This document shows positions 15,814 through 24,615 of a stretch of DNA of 26,661 nt, in pieces (position 1 is the stretch's first letter; each line of letters starts with the position of its first letter). The notes beneath the pieces are model-generated. The model ran no database searches. It worked only from the letters and a program-made list of their open reading frames with translations, and had not been told where the DNA came from. The position numbers and the translations under genes were made by a program. The DNA is from Chara braunii (taxonomy: Eukaryota > Streptophyta > Charophyceae > Charales > Characeae), in contig BFEA01000140.1 of assembly GCA_003427395.1 (NCBI GenBank), positions 854,044 to 880,704 on the forward strand. Reading direction: 5' to 3'.

Positions 15814-16343
15814 AATGGATAATTAGTTGACATCCTCTTTCGCCATCTGTAGTATCACGATTATCAGTACTATTATCCTCATAGCTATCATCTGTTGTAT
15901 CACGATCATCAACACTATCATCCTCATAGCTATCATCTGTAGGCGAAGTTGATCGCCACCACTATCTTTAGGCTACTGTTTTACTCAAAAAGTCATCTAT
16001 AACATTTTCATCATCATCACTACCATCATCAATATTAATATCATCTAAAAACCTTTTAGCCTCAGGGTACCATTTTCGGCTACCCAATTATCCAATAGTC
16101 ATTAATATTTTCATCCTTATTAGCTATATCTTGATTACCTACATCTAGATTACCTATATCTTGATTACCTATATCCCCATTACCTACTTCTTGATTACTT
16201 ACTTCTTGATTACTTACTTCTTGATTACTACTATTTGTAGTAGTAATTTCAGACATAACGGTTTCATGTTGGGATTGTTTAGTAATTTCACCACTAGGTT
16301 TTGCCCTGCCTGTTCCCCCTGATTGGGGTAAGGTGAATTTTCT
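15773..16343 (-). pseudogene. degraded coding remnant with pentapeptide and acidic repeats
   Basis: Three minus-strand frame segments read as protein. First, 16343-16080: KFTLPQSGGTGRAKPSG, then M at 16254-16256 (MSEITTTN) and repeats SNQEV, SNQEV, SNQEV, GNGDI, GNQDI, GNLDV, GNQDI, ending NDYWIIG and a TAG. Second, after a one-base shift: RKWYPEAKRFLDDINIDD, an acidic DDD segment, then a TAA at 15968-15970. Third, same frame to the stop at 15773: two 45-bp (15-codon) repeats (15844-15888, 15889-15933) encoding DRDTTDDSYED-type units and an end, HYVDDDRFTASDDD. Repeat periods divisible by three and substitutions that often keep the residue argue for former coding. Family unknown: possibly a retroelement ORF1/gag-like or disordered nuclear protein. 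Confidence 0.55.
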
Positions 16344-16360
16344 TTATTTGTTTTTTCATG

Positions 16361-16374
16361 AGTTTTTTTTTTTT
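16361..16374. repeat. poly(T) tract
   Basis: A T run. On the minus strand an open stretch upstream of it (KVSAITSEVLSSLKRLQNSM, stop near 16378) may be the 5' continuation of the acidic remnant after another frame change at the A run. Confidence 0.6.
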
Positions 16375-17190
16375 CTAATTGGGAATTTTGAACATTGAAT
16401 TTTGCAGACGCTTTAGTGAGGATAGGACTTCGGAGGTTATGGCTGAAACTTTGGTAGGCAGGGGGGTTTTGAGACTCCAGGGTACAGACATACGGTAGTT
16501 ACCCACAGCAGGTCTGAGATCCGTCTAGCCTAAGTTAGGGGACAAGCCAGGGGAAGGATGGTAGGACTGTCAGCCTGGGCTCCGCCTGACCTTGGGTAAG
16601 CTAGGGGAAGGAGAGATAGGGCTGGCCAGTTGTGGGTATAGACTACTAGTTAGCTGTCCCTGAAAAATTAACCCAGGGGTCTGTTATAGGGGAGCCTTAT
16701 TCTACAGGTGTGTTGCATGGTGGGAGGCAGTAGCCCTATTGGGAGTAGGGCAGATTGGGGATTGTCTGAGTCTGGGGCCGGGGTTGGAGAGTTGGTCGCC
16801 TTCAACCCCAGCGGGGGCAGACAGGGACAAGGGGTGGGCAAAGGCAGCCTCTGGGAGGGGATTGGTTGCCTTCGCGGATGAGGTGGAGGGAAGGGAGGGG
16901 ATTTGTTCTATGTCGGGGCCGAGGGATTTTCCTCGGTGGCGGCAGCATGTGACAAGGTACAGTGGGTATGGATTGGTTTGAGCTGTGACCAATGGAAGCG
17001 TATCCTTTTCATGATCTAATAAACTCAATGTGTCAAAAAAGATCTGATAATTTCNATACAGTTCAATACTTCAAAACCAGCCATCCGCTGCTTTACAATC
17101 TTGGCAGCACCTGGTCTTCTTCTTTATTTAGGATATAGGAATTCAGGGATTGCCGAACCTAGACTGATAACAGCTGAAGTTGCTTTGTTC
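16375..17190. other. G-rich stretch with no recognised gene
   Basis: Contains a diverged internal duplication (TTAGGGGACAAGCCAGGGGA near 16535 and AGCTAGGGGAAGGAGAGATA near 16600) and overlapping open frames on both strands (16702-17028 minus, 16739-16981 plus) with no recognisable motif. An N is at 17055. Confidence 0.35.
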
Positions 17191-17194
17191 TGTG

Positions 17195-17330
17195 CTCCTA
17201 GATTGCCGATGCCAGAACAACGCTGGCCGGAGCTGGGACATAGCCCTGTAACCTGCAATTGGCAGGGGTGGGAGACCTTGTAAAGAGATCTGGGGTTTGC
17301 TGAGGGAGGAAAGCAAGCCAATGGTGAACC
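17195..17330 (+). repeat. CCCTGTAAC-monomer repeat (copy at 17.2 kb)
   Basis: CGATGCCAGAACAACGCTGG, CCGGAGCTGGGACATAGCCC, TGTAACC: one forward monomer matching the two at 23.3-23.5 kb. It stands in opposite orientation to the 14.6 kb cluster. Confidence 0.7.
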
Positions 17331-17619
17331 AAGGGGGGCTACCTTGACAACTTATGGGGTGGGGTTAGTCTGGGTAGTGAGAAGAGATCAACTATGGCAG
17401 TGGGGGGATAGGTTTGTCTTGTTCCTGAGTTGCAATATCCTGGTAAGGGAGGGCTTGGAGTTGTTCAGGATCAGGAGTCCAGTATGGCTGACTTAGCATG
17501 AGTAGCTATATTCTTTTGTCATCATCACTGGTATCATCAGTATCATCAGCATTAAAATTTTCGAAGGTTTCTGATTTCGTAAGTGTTTGAAGTATTCTAT
17601 TCTCAGGTTTTTCTCAGCT

Positions 17620-17720
17620 GAAATCGGGTAATGGCCCCGGTGTTACAAACTGATGTATGTTCATATGGGACGCTGGGCCCGGTTCCCAGCACGTGATGCT
17701 CCCCATGAATAGACTGGAGC

Positions 17721-17751
<31 letters not shown>
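17620..17751 (+). mobile_element. poly(A)-tailed retroelement 3' end (copy 2)
   Basis: CTGAAATCGGGTAATGGCCC, then the stem-loop GCTGGGCCCGGTTCCCAGC (17672-17690), CACGTGATGCTCCCCATGAA, ACTGGAGC and a 28-A tail (17724-17751). Closely related to copy 5 at 23.7 kb. It lies downstream of a CCCTGTAAC monomer, in the same order as at 23.3-23.8 kb. Confidence 0.82.
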
Positions 17752-17755
<4 letters not shown>

Positions 17756-17948
17756 ATGAATTTCTTACCAGCAAGTACGGAAATTTTACGAATTGGAATA
17801 CCCGACTGGAATTGTTCTTTGAGAATTTGAGATCGAAGCAATCCTTTTATGAACGACTCCACTTTAAAAAATCAGAGTTATCCAGGGGTGAAATTTATGA
17901 AAATCGATACTATTAGCAAAAATGATTAGAATTGATTATAAAATTTAC

Positions 17949-18095
17949 TTTTTTTTTTTTTTTTTTTTTTTTGAAACAAGCTTCATCTATTGGTGGGGAG
18001 CAGCACCTGCTGGAAACCGGGTCCAGCGTCCCATATATAAGCCATATCCTCACTAATTGGCACAAACTGGGAACCGGGCCCAACGTCCCACAACA
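17949..18095 (-). mobile_element. poly(A)-tailed retroelement 3' end (copy 3)
   Basis: Poly(T) at 17949-17972 on plus is the tail of a minus-strand copy. The stem-loop is GCTGGAAACCGGGTCCAGC (18009-18027). A second related unit, ACTGGGAACCGGGCCCAACGT (18065-18085), follows, so the element ends in two tandem stem-loop units about 56 bp apart. Confidence 0.82.
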
Positions 18096-18129
18096 GAAAA
18101 ATTCCCACGACAAATGAAAGTTGAAAAAA

Positions 18130-18560
18130 CATTCCATAAAAAAAAAATCCTTCATATTCCAATGCTCGTCCAATTCTAAAATTTTCAATTTAATTTGATA
18201 AGTTTTCGTCTAAATATGAATTTTCCCGTTCAACTACATCTATTTGTTGAAGATGGAATGAAAGTCTGGACGAGTTTATGAAATATTTTAATTAAACTTT
18301 CATTCTACTACAAGAAATATCTTCTAATTTAGATTGGATTAACTTATTTATGACCCGAAATCCTTACTTAGAATGACAGTCCAATTAAAATATTTCATGA
18401 ACTTATCCAGACTTTCAATCCATCTCTAGCATGTAGTTCAAATAAGAAGGGATACCCCATTCTTGGAAGGAAAGTTTTCAAGTTAGACGAAAAATTTTAA
18501 AATTGGAATGACATTTTTAAAGATGGAATGAAAATTTAAAATTTAGAATGTAATTTTACT
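18130..18560. mobile_element. about 430-bp A/T-rich foldback element
   Basis: ATGGAATGAAAGTCTGGACG...TGAAATATTTTAATT (18253-18294) pairs with AATTAAAATATTTCATGAAC...CCAGACTTTCAATCCATC (18382-18425). Outer parts (TTTTCGTCTAA near 18203 with TTAGACGAAAA near 18483; TATTCCAATG with AATTGGAATGA) also pair. The centre is near 18343. No gene. Confidence 0.75.
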
Positions 18561-19085
18561 TCAGAATGATTATTTAATTCTAGAAAATTTTTCTGTTGCA
18601 TAACGAGTACGCTAAAAAAACTTCAGAAAACTTCATCAGACAATTTTAAGAAAATGAGGCAAGGAACTGTTAGGAAACATTAATTGGCCTAAGGATGGAG
18701 TTTGGAAAATTGAGATACCTGGACCATCACCCGGCTTTAGCTCAGAACTATTGGAGCTACTTCAGACATGTCTATGACAACTTCATGAAAAAATTCAGAA
18801 ATGACTCGGAAAAAGCCCCATCGAACCGCTTTGCCTCACTCCGGCAAGACTGACTGCAGCAGAGCGACCATCTCTACTGCTGCTATGCCATACTCCCATC
18901 CTACCAGCTAGCCTCCTCACTGGTAGGACGCGTGATAACCCACCATCTTCTCCCACTCACCTTATTTACTCTTACCGTCGTTCCAGAAGCAAGAGAATAG
19001 GCCACAGAGGTCCTACAATTGTTCCAAAAACCTTGAAAACCCACACACACCCTTCCAACGTTCTCCAAAATTGTTGTACAATTCT

Positions 19086-19297
19086 GCCACTTTCTTCCAG
19101 GTCTTACACCCCCACTTTCGGCTGGGTTACAGGGCAACGCAACTAACCCCAGCTCCGACCAGCGTCGTCCTGGCAGCAACCCTTGGTTGTCCTGTGGAAG
19201 CCCCCCCCAAGACCTCAGAGTTCCCAGATCTCTCTACCAGACCTCACGCTCCTGCATCACAGGTTACAGGGCAACACCATAGCTCCGGGCAGCGTCG
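19086..19297 (-). repeat. CCCTGTAAC-monomer repeat cluster (copy at 19.1 kb)
   Basis: Two reverse monomers: GGTTACAGGGCAACGCAACT (19122) with CCGACCAGCGTCGTCCTGGC, and AGGTTACAGGGCAACACCAT (19261) ending GGGCAGCGTCG, where it is interrupted by the poly(T) of the next element. Confidence 0.72.
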
Positions 19298-19446
19298 TTT
19301 TTTTTTTTTTTTTTTTTTTTTTTTGAAAAAAAACTCCATCTATTGGTGGGGAGCAGCACCTGCTGAAAACCGGGTCCTGCGTCCCATAGATACAACCATG
19401 TCCTTACAAATTGGCATAAACTGGGAACCGGGCCCAACGTCCCATA
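19298..19446 (-). mobile_element. poly(A)-tailed retroelement 3' end (copy 4)
   Basis: Poly(T) 19298-19324, then TCTATTGGTGGGGAGCAGCA and the stem-loop position GCTGAAAACCGGGTCCTGC (19362-19380), where pairing is weakened, then the second unit ACTGGGAACCGGGCCCAACG. It is inserted at the end of the 19.1 kb monomer cluster. Confidence 0.8.
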
Positions 19447-19659
19447 ACGAGTACGCTCAGGAACACTTCAACAGAAAATTCATGAAAATGAAACAAGGAA
19501 CTACTAGAAAAATCTAATTGGCCTTTTTTGGATCTACTCAGAAAATTGTTGTAGAAAGCTTCAGAAATGGGTAAAATTTTAGAAAAAGCATCGAACAACC
19601 GCAAATTTTGAGTATAACAGTGATGACGCCACGTAAGACGAGTTGGTAGGGATCCCTAA

Positions 19660-20131
19660 GGGCCTCGTTAGACCCTCCTTGAAAAATCCTCAGGAATTAG
19701 GACGAAGTCCATGAAAAATTTCAAAGAATTCGGCGTCATCGTTACACCGTGTCCTTGGAGCGTCGGCTTAGAGATTCGTCCTTGGAGCTTTTTAGGGGGG
19801 AAAAATAAAAAAGAAAAAGATAAACAGTTGTGCTTGAGGCTTTTAGCCAATAGGAAGTCGCCACGCTCCCGGTTCGACCGTTGTAACGTTCCCACTACGT
19901 GTGTGTCATCTCCTCTCCGTCAATCGCGGCTCCTTGAGCCCAAGGGACCTCAGGAGGACCCTTTGAATCCAAGGACGCAATGGCTGACAATTCTGAGGAT
20001 CCCCAAGGAAATCTCTCGGGAGCGTTTTCATTTTGGGCCTCGTTAATCCAAGGAATTCGGTGGATTAGGATGCGGTGTAACCATGCCGAATTCCTAAAAA
20101 TCGTCTTCCCAAGGAGGGTCTAACGAGGCCC
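19660..20131. mobile_element. 472-bp Harbinger/Tourist-type MITE
   Basis: Perfect 22-bp terminal inverted repeats (19660-19681, 20110-20131), starting GGGCCTCGTTAGACCCTCC, flanked by TAA on both sides (19657-19659, 20132-20134). The TAA target and the GGGCC start are the PIF/Harbinger pattern. Further pairing (GAATTCGGCGTCATCGTTAC near 19726 with GTAACCATGCCGAATTC near 20075) extends inward. The open frame inside is not credible as a gene. Non-autonomous. Confidence 0.9.
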
Positions 20132-20134
20132 TAA

Positions 20135-20310
20135 GTCCTAAAAACATCCTAGGACCACTAAGCACCCAAATCTCTTTAGGACATTCAAAAAATGTTTTTA
20201 AAAAAATATAAGAATGGGGGGGGCAAAACTAAAGTTGTCTGCTATCCTAGATTCCCGCTTCCAACAGATGGAGTGTCGGTCCAGGCTTTCAGACCTCGTA
20301 CCAGAACTCA
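20135..20310. other. no gene seen
   Basis: A/T-rich sequence with an A run and a G8 run near 20216. Confidence 0.4.
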
Positions 20311-20600
20311 CTTGATCTCATACCCCCTTCTGCTAGGGTAACAGGGCACCACAACCCTTCCCAGTACCAATCAACCTAACTCTGACGAACAGAAAGTGCC
20401 TTCCTCCCTCGACAATTCTCGTAGCGGCAAGCCCCTAAGCAGGTTACAGGGTCAATACCCCATCGCCAGCTATGTCGGACGATCTGGTTATGCCTTCCAC
20501 CCTCGGCATAACTTCCCAGGCCTCAAGCTCCCCCTGGGTTAAAGAGCAGCGGCTCCAGCACCGGCCTGTGTCGTCCCAGCGTCGTCCTTTTGACCTACTT
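20311..20600 (-). repeat. CCCTGTAAC-monomer repeat cluster (copy at 20.4 kb)
   Basis: Three reverse monomers near 20335 (AGGGTAACAGGGCACCACAA), 20441 (AGGTTACAGGGTCAATACCC) and 20537 (GGGTTAAAGAGCAGCGGCTC), with TGCCTTCCTCCCTCGACA in between, as at 14.0-14.2 kb. Confidence 0.7.
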
Positions 20601-21540
20601 ACCCAAACAAACAACCTTTTCTGTTGAAAATCCCCTTGCTACCTTCCTTCCTTTAAACCTAGTTCCCCCCCCCCCTTCGACTCACTGTGTAGCCCTGAAA
20701 ATCACTCCTTCCCAAAAAAAGTCCTAACACTGCTATGAGCAGCTCCCCCCTTGCCTTCTCTCCCCACCCGCCAGTACTGATCCGACCCTAAATCAGTCTC
20801 GCTAAGAGATAACAATCCCCCAATACCGCCTCCCCCCTCCAAGAATAACACCTCCCACCTTGTGAAACCCTCACGTGGGGAGGCTCCAACCCTCAAGGAA
20901 GACACCACAGGTATACACAGCAAGCCACAATTACACCCCTCAAGACCAGGAAGGTGGAATTGACAAGCCAATCCGAATCAAATTTTACCGCACGGTGTTA
21001 TGATTAGTAATCATAGGATTTGAAAAACTGCAGAAGCTCACTTTTAGGCATCGGTGATCAGAAACGAATTTGAATCAGAAATCAAGAAAAAACAAGACCA
21101 TAGGATCAATGATAAGGAAGACTACTAAGTGACGAAAATTACGAGAAATTATACGAAAATTAGGCTTAGATATCCATAACGGATTTTCGAATCTGATTCC
21201 CAAACCACGGTTTGAGAAACTCTTAGCAAAGATGTATAGCAGGAAAAAGTTTAAGAAATTATTTTCCAGAAACCATACAAAAAACACTGAATCAGATCAT
21301 CATTGAAAATATCCAGAATGCGTTTACACCACTCGAACCAGAAATTCAGAATAGAGAAGACACAATTCAGAAAACCTAATTAGATCATCATCCTTTGGTG
21401 AGCATCAAGGGTTGCGTACTTATCCTTTTTGAATTAATGGGATTAAAGGATCAATCTCGAAAACATTTGTAACAAAATCCAGGAATCAACGCGTCCGTAA
21501 TCATGAGGATCAAAAGTGAGTATGTCATGCTAAGAAAACG
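20601..21540. other. no gene or element recognised
   Basis: C-rich at first (a C11 run near 20666), then A/T-rich from about 21000. The frame at 20702-20971 (minus) shows no domain. Confidence 0.4.
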
Positions 21541-22221
21541 CCAAGAAAGGCTCCTCCATGAATCCTCTCCTCCTCTCCCCTCCCTTCCCCCTTCACTCGC
21601 ATGTGACGTCACCCCTACCTCGCGGGAACCATCGCCCTCGCGCCCCTCGGCGTCCTCACCCTTCAAAACGGGGCGTACGAGGCATCTAACACGTAACACA
21701 GGGAGACCTCATCGGAGCTGTTCACTAGACGCATGGCGCAACAGCCCCTCCCCAATCTCAACCCCGTCAGCCTGTGACACAGGCAGATCACGGCAACAAG
21801 CAAATCCCCAACACGTACCAACCAAACTAAGAAGATCCATGGAGTAATACCATCGTGAAAACACTTACCTGTCCAAACTGATCCATCACCCTCACCTTCG
21901 CGTTCGACGCATGGCGTCCCGTATTCCGTGGCTCGAACAAGAGTTCGATGCATGATGATGCTGGCAACCATACCCATCGCAGCCCTTCACCAACAACCTC
22001 CTCATAGCAACCCCAACCTGTCCGCACGCTGCACCACCCACATCACCAATCCACCCCATAGCCATCACTCCAAGCCTCTCGTCCTCCACCTCACACTACC
22101 CCAAACCCTCTCCTCCAAGATCGCGCCGCTCCACCGCTCTTTACCGCCCGGCACCGCATGACCTCGCGCCACTCCACCGCCTGTTGCTGCCCGGTGCCGT
22201 TCGATTCGACTGTGTGGGTGG
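21541..22221. other. GC-rich stretch preceding the hairpin, no gene recognised
   Basis: A C-rich top strand with several overlapping open frames, none with a recognisable motif. A similar C-rich interval precedes the hairpin at 22.93 kb, so this may be an internal part of the composite repeat. Confidence 0.35.
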
Positions 22222-22249
22222 GGCGCAGCGCTCCCGGCCGCGCTGCGCC
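22222..22249. other. GC-rich hairpin (copy 2)
   Basis: GGCGCAGCGC, loop TCCCGGCC, GCGCTGCGCC: a perfect 10-bp stem related to 15150-15179. Confidence 0.82.
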
Positions 22250-22927
22250 GAGGGAAATTAGAACACGGCAGGAGCAGATTCTTTCCACCCTTCGAGCTCA
22301 TCCCTCTTCCTCCAAACCCACCTACTACCATCACCCCCTCAAACCCCACTCCTCATCGTTTCCAGGGAACTGCTAGTTCTCAGACGTAGACGCTAGTAGT
22401 CACGCTACACTAGCACTGAAAACATATACGACTATCGTAAAAAATGACAGTGTGGCTGCTACTTACCAAGCCTGTTACTAAGTCCTCGCAGGTCCACAGG
22501 GAGTTCAAGCATACAAACCTAATACCCTACATGACGAAGGGGGTAAGCTAAAAAAATAGAACAAATAAGAAGACAACCCATAACATCAATCAGCTCAAAA
22601 GCACTACTAATCTAAGAGGTTCCCTATCTTTGTGTTCCCTCCCGCTTCTATGATCATCACCAACCTTCGTTACAATGACCGCTACCTGACGAAGACGCGT
22701 GAAAGATTAAAAGACTTTCCGTCGAAATCACCTCTGAGTCACGCAATGGAGCAACGTAGTGTGCGTCATCTTCCATATCCCCTGTGCCCTCTCAGACGCC
22801 CTCCTGAGCACGCGCTCCACCACGCCAGGTTTCCAGCCGCGCCATCGCCAATGCTTCGCCCCACAACGCCATCGCCCGCCACTCCCGATTGCTAGTGTGA
22901 AACCGACGGAGGAACCGACTCAGGGTC
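22250..22927. other. no gene recognised
   Basis: Short frames only. 22740-22910 is C-rich and resembles the stretch before the 22.2 kb hairpin. Confidence 0.35.
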
Positions 22928-22930
22928 GGG

Positions 22931-22957
22931 CGCAGTGCTGCAGCCTGCAGCACTGCG
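22931..22957. other. GC-rich hairpin (copy 3) with compensatory changes
   Basis: CGCAGTGCTGCAG and its exact reverse complement CTGCAGCACTGCG are separated by one base, giving a stem of about 12 bp. Relative to copy 1, a C-G pair has become T-A on both sides. Confidence 0.82.
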
Positions 22958-22962
22958 TCCCA

Positions 22963-23274
22963 AGTTTTAGATCATGGATCCAGACTTCTCTGACACCGGT
23001 GCCTGATAATCATTCTCTTAATCCTCGCTTTTTCGTTGTGTGGAAGTTTGCTAGTCGGTGGTTTCGGTTCGGATTTTTTGCTTTCAATTTTGTTATGTGT
23101 CACTCATGTCCTATCTCGGTAAAAAAAAAACAATTATGGGCGATGTGTTCGATACGGCTATCCTCTAGTTGTTGTGATTGTTCTCGGTGGTTGTGGTAGA
23201 ACACTTCTAGGCTCTTGGGACCCCTTGCAATTTCCTTGAGGCGCTTTTTGATGTTGTTTTATTCATGGATCTCC
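22963..23274. other. T-rich stretch, no gene
   Basis: Lies between hairpin and monomers, like the complement of 14811-15149. Confidence 0.4.
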
Positions 23275-23278
23275 GGTT

Positions 23279-23500
23279 GTTCGATGCCAGAACGATGCTG
23301 GCCGGTGCTGGGGTGTTGACCCTGTAACTTGTTGACAGCAGGAGCTTGAGATCTGGGAATGCCTAGGGAGGGGCATTTCACGGGACAATCAAGGGTTCCT
23401 ATCGAAGACGATGCTGGCCGGAGCCGGGGTGAGTTGCTTTGCCCTGTAACATATAGCGGGGGCGAGAGGCCTGGTAGCGCTTGGTAGGGAATAAGACAGT
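23279..23500 (+). repeat. CCCTGTAAC-monomer repeat cluster (copy at 23.3 kb)
   Basis: GATGCTGGCCGGTGCTGGGG (23294) and GATGCTGGCCGGAGCCGGGG (23410) begin two monomers of about 116 bp, each reaching CCCTGTAAC some 30-40 bp later. Confidence 0.78.
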
Positions 23501-23639
23501 GTCTGAGGACTTTCAGGGTGTGTTAGGACCCTCTGGCGCTTTAGAGTGTTTGAAGACAATTACTGGGATTTTCGCTGGTGGATAGTCTCCCAAATTTACC
23601 TCAAATAGCATTGATTTTGGTTTAAAAAAAAAGAATTAT

Positions 23640-23787
23640 CAGATTGTTCTTAGCCAAAGCCAGGTAATGGCCCTGGTATTTCAAATGATTTCTATAATTC
23701 TATATGGGACGCTGGGCCCGGTTCCCAGCACGTGCTGCTCCCCATGAATGGACTGGAGCATTTGTCCCAAAAAAAAAAATAAAAAAA
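23640..23787 (+). mobile_element. poly(A)-tailed retroelement 3' end (copy 5)
   Basis: AGGTAATGGCCCTGGTATTT, stem-loop GCTGGGCCCGGTTCCCAGC (23711-23729), CACGTGCTGCTCCCCATGAA, TGGACTGGAGC, then an A-rich tail (23769-23787). It follows the 23.3 kb monomers as copy 2 follows the 17.2 kb monomer. Confidence 0.82.
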
Positions 23788-24133
23788 TGATAGAGCAAGC
23801 AAATAAGCATCACAGCCTGTTGGAGTTCAGTTCGCAGTCAGTCGCTTAGTATAATGCTTTCGTGCCTGAAGAAGGGGTTTCTCAGAAACTGCTACTGGCA
23901 TACGGAGGGCTCGAGAGGACTGTTGGAAAGTTCTAGATTTTCAAGGAGACGTTGGCGGCCCACCTTACACAGTAAGCATCCCTCCACACCTTCTCCCTAA
24001 GTCTTTTACTGTCGTCTTTCACACCGCAAAACTGTTCCCTGATCACTTGGGAAAGTACTTTCCATTCATGCAGTTCAATCAATAATCCCTCTCGACATGG
24101 ATGGTAGTCATGGCATTGTCAATGATCGAATAG

Positions 24134-24427
24134 TGGATCAGGCTGTACGTCGATCTAATAGAAGAGGCCGACCCAGTCGACGCTCAGAGTGAAGAACCGG
24201 AGGGGCCCCAGGGGGGTGGATGGTTCCCCGGGGAGCAGATACTTCAGACAGACTGCATGCACCCCGCATTGTCGAACAGTTTTCACAAGTTGTACTTGAG
24301 TGACCTGAAGAGGTTGTTTGGCCTCTCTGTTAAACCACCAGTACTTGATCGATATGTCGGCCGCAGGGCGTTGTCATTAACGCCCTGCAAGTTTCGGAGG
24401 CCCAGGGTACCGGACCTGAAAGGCTAG
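24134..24427 (+). pseudogene. coding-like fragment of unknown family (forward copy)
   Basis: A 97-codon frame, open from after a TAG at 24131 to a TAG at 24425, without an initiating ATG near its start. It reads VDLIEEADPVDAQSEEPEG, WFPGEQILQTDCMHPALSN, then FHKLYLSDLKRLFGLSV. The last motif is repeated on the opposite strand at 24.6 kb (SYLSDLRRSFGLS). A MITE starts at 24334 and changes the frame's tail. I do not recognise the family. It may be a captured gene fragment. Confidence 0.4.
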
Positions 24428-24550
24428 CACCATCAGCCAAAACATGTTTTTTTTTTGTTTTGCTGGCGGGTCGGCGCGAAACACGCCCACAAAACGGCGT
24501 GCAGGGCATATTCAGGCTCGGCATCGACTGCTGGGCCAAGTACTGGTGGT
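24334..24550. mobile_element. 217-bp MITE with TTAA flanks
   Basis: ACCACCAGTACTTG (24334-24347) and CAAGTACTGGTGGT (24537-24550) are perfect inverted ends, bounded by TTAA on both sides (24330-24333, 24551-24554). Inside, GCAGGGCGTT and AACGCCCTGC form a 10-bp hairpin (24363-24388 region). TTAA target duplications are typical of piggyBac, but TA or TAA readings are also possible because the ends are A/T. Confidence 0.75.
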
Positions 24551-24554
24551 TTAA

Positions 24555-24615
24555 GGGCCATTTTTTGGGATGAGTGATCATCCATGAGACAACCACTCAT
24601 CCCAGGATATGGCCC
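24555..24615. other. 61-bp GGGCCA hairpin
   Basis: GGGCCA...GGGATGAGTG pairs with CACTCATCCC...TGGCCC around a 17-nt loop (24577-24593). The inner 10-bp stem is perfect. It stands directly beside the TTAA-flanked MITE. Confidence 0.65.

Larger units (their letters stand above)
18599..19602. repeat. direct repeat pair beginning CATAACGAGTACGCT
   Basis: CATAACGAGTACGCT at 18599 and 19443 each begin related sequence that continues through AGGAACT, TAATTGGCC, CTTCAGAAATG and CATCGAAC (to about 18830 and 19602). The interval between copies holds the monomer cluster and a retroelement end. No gene is seen in 18640-19085. Confidence 0.6.

Noticed and set aside
14560-17330. A 2.8-kb transposon bounded by the inverted monomer clusters
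   Set aside because: The monomer clusters also occur singly and in the same orientation elsewhere, so inverted placement is more simply two separate insertions.
19711-20046. 111-codon frame on plus
   Set aside because: It lies wholly inside a MITE with 22-bp inverted ends and TAA flanks, and has no recognisable motif.
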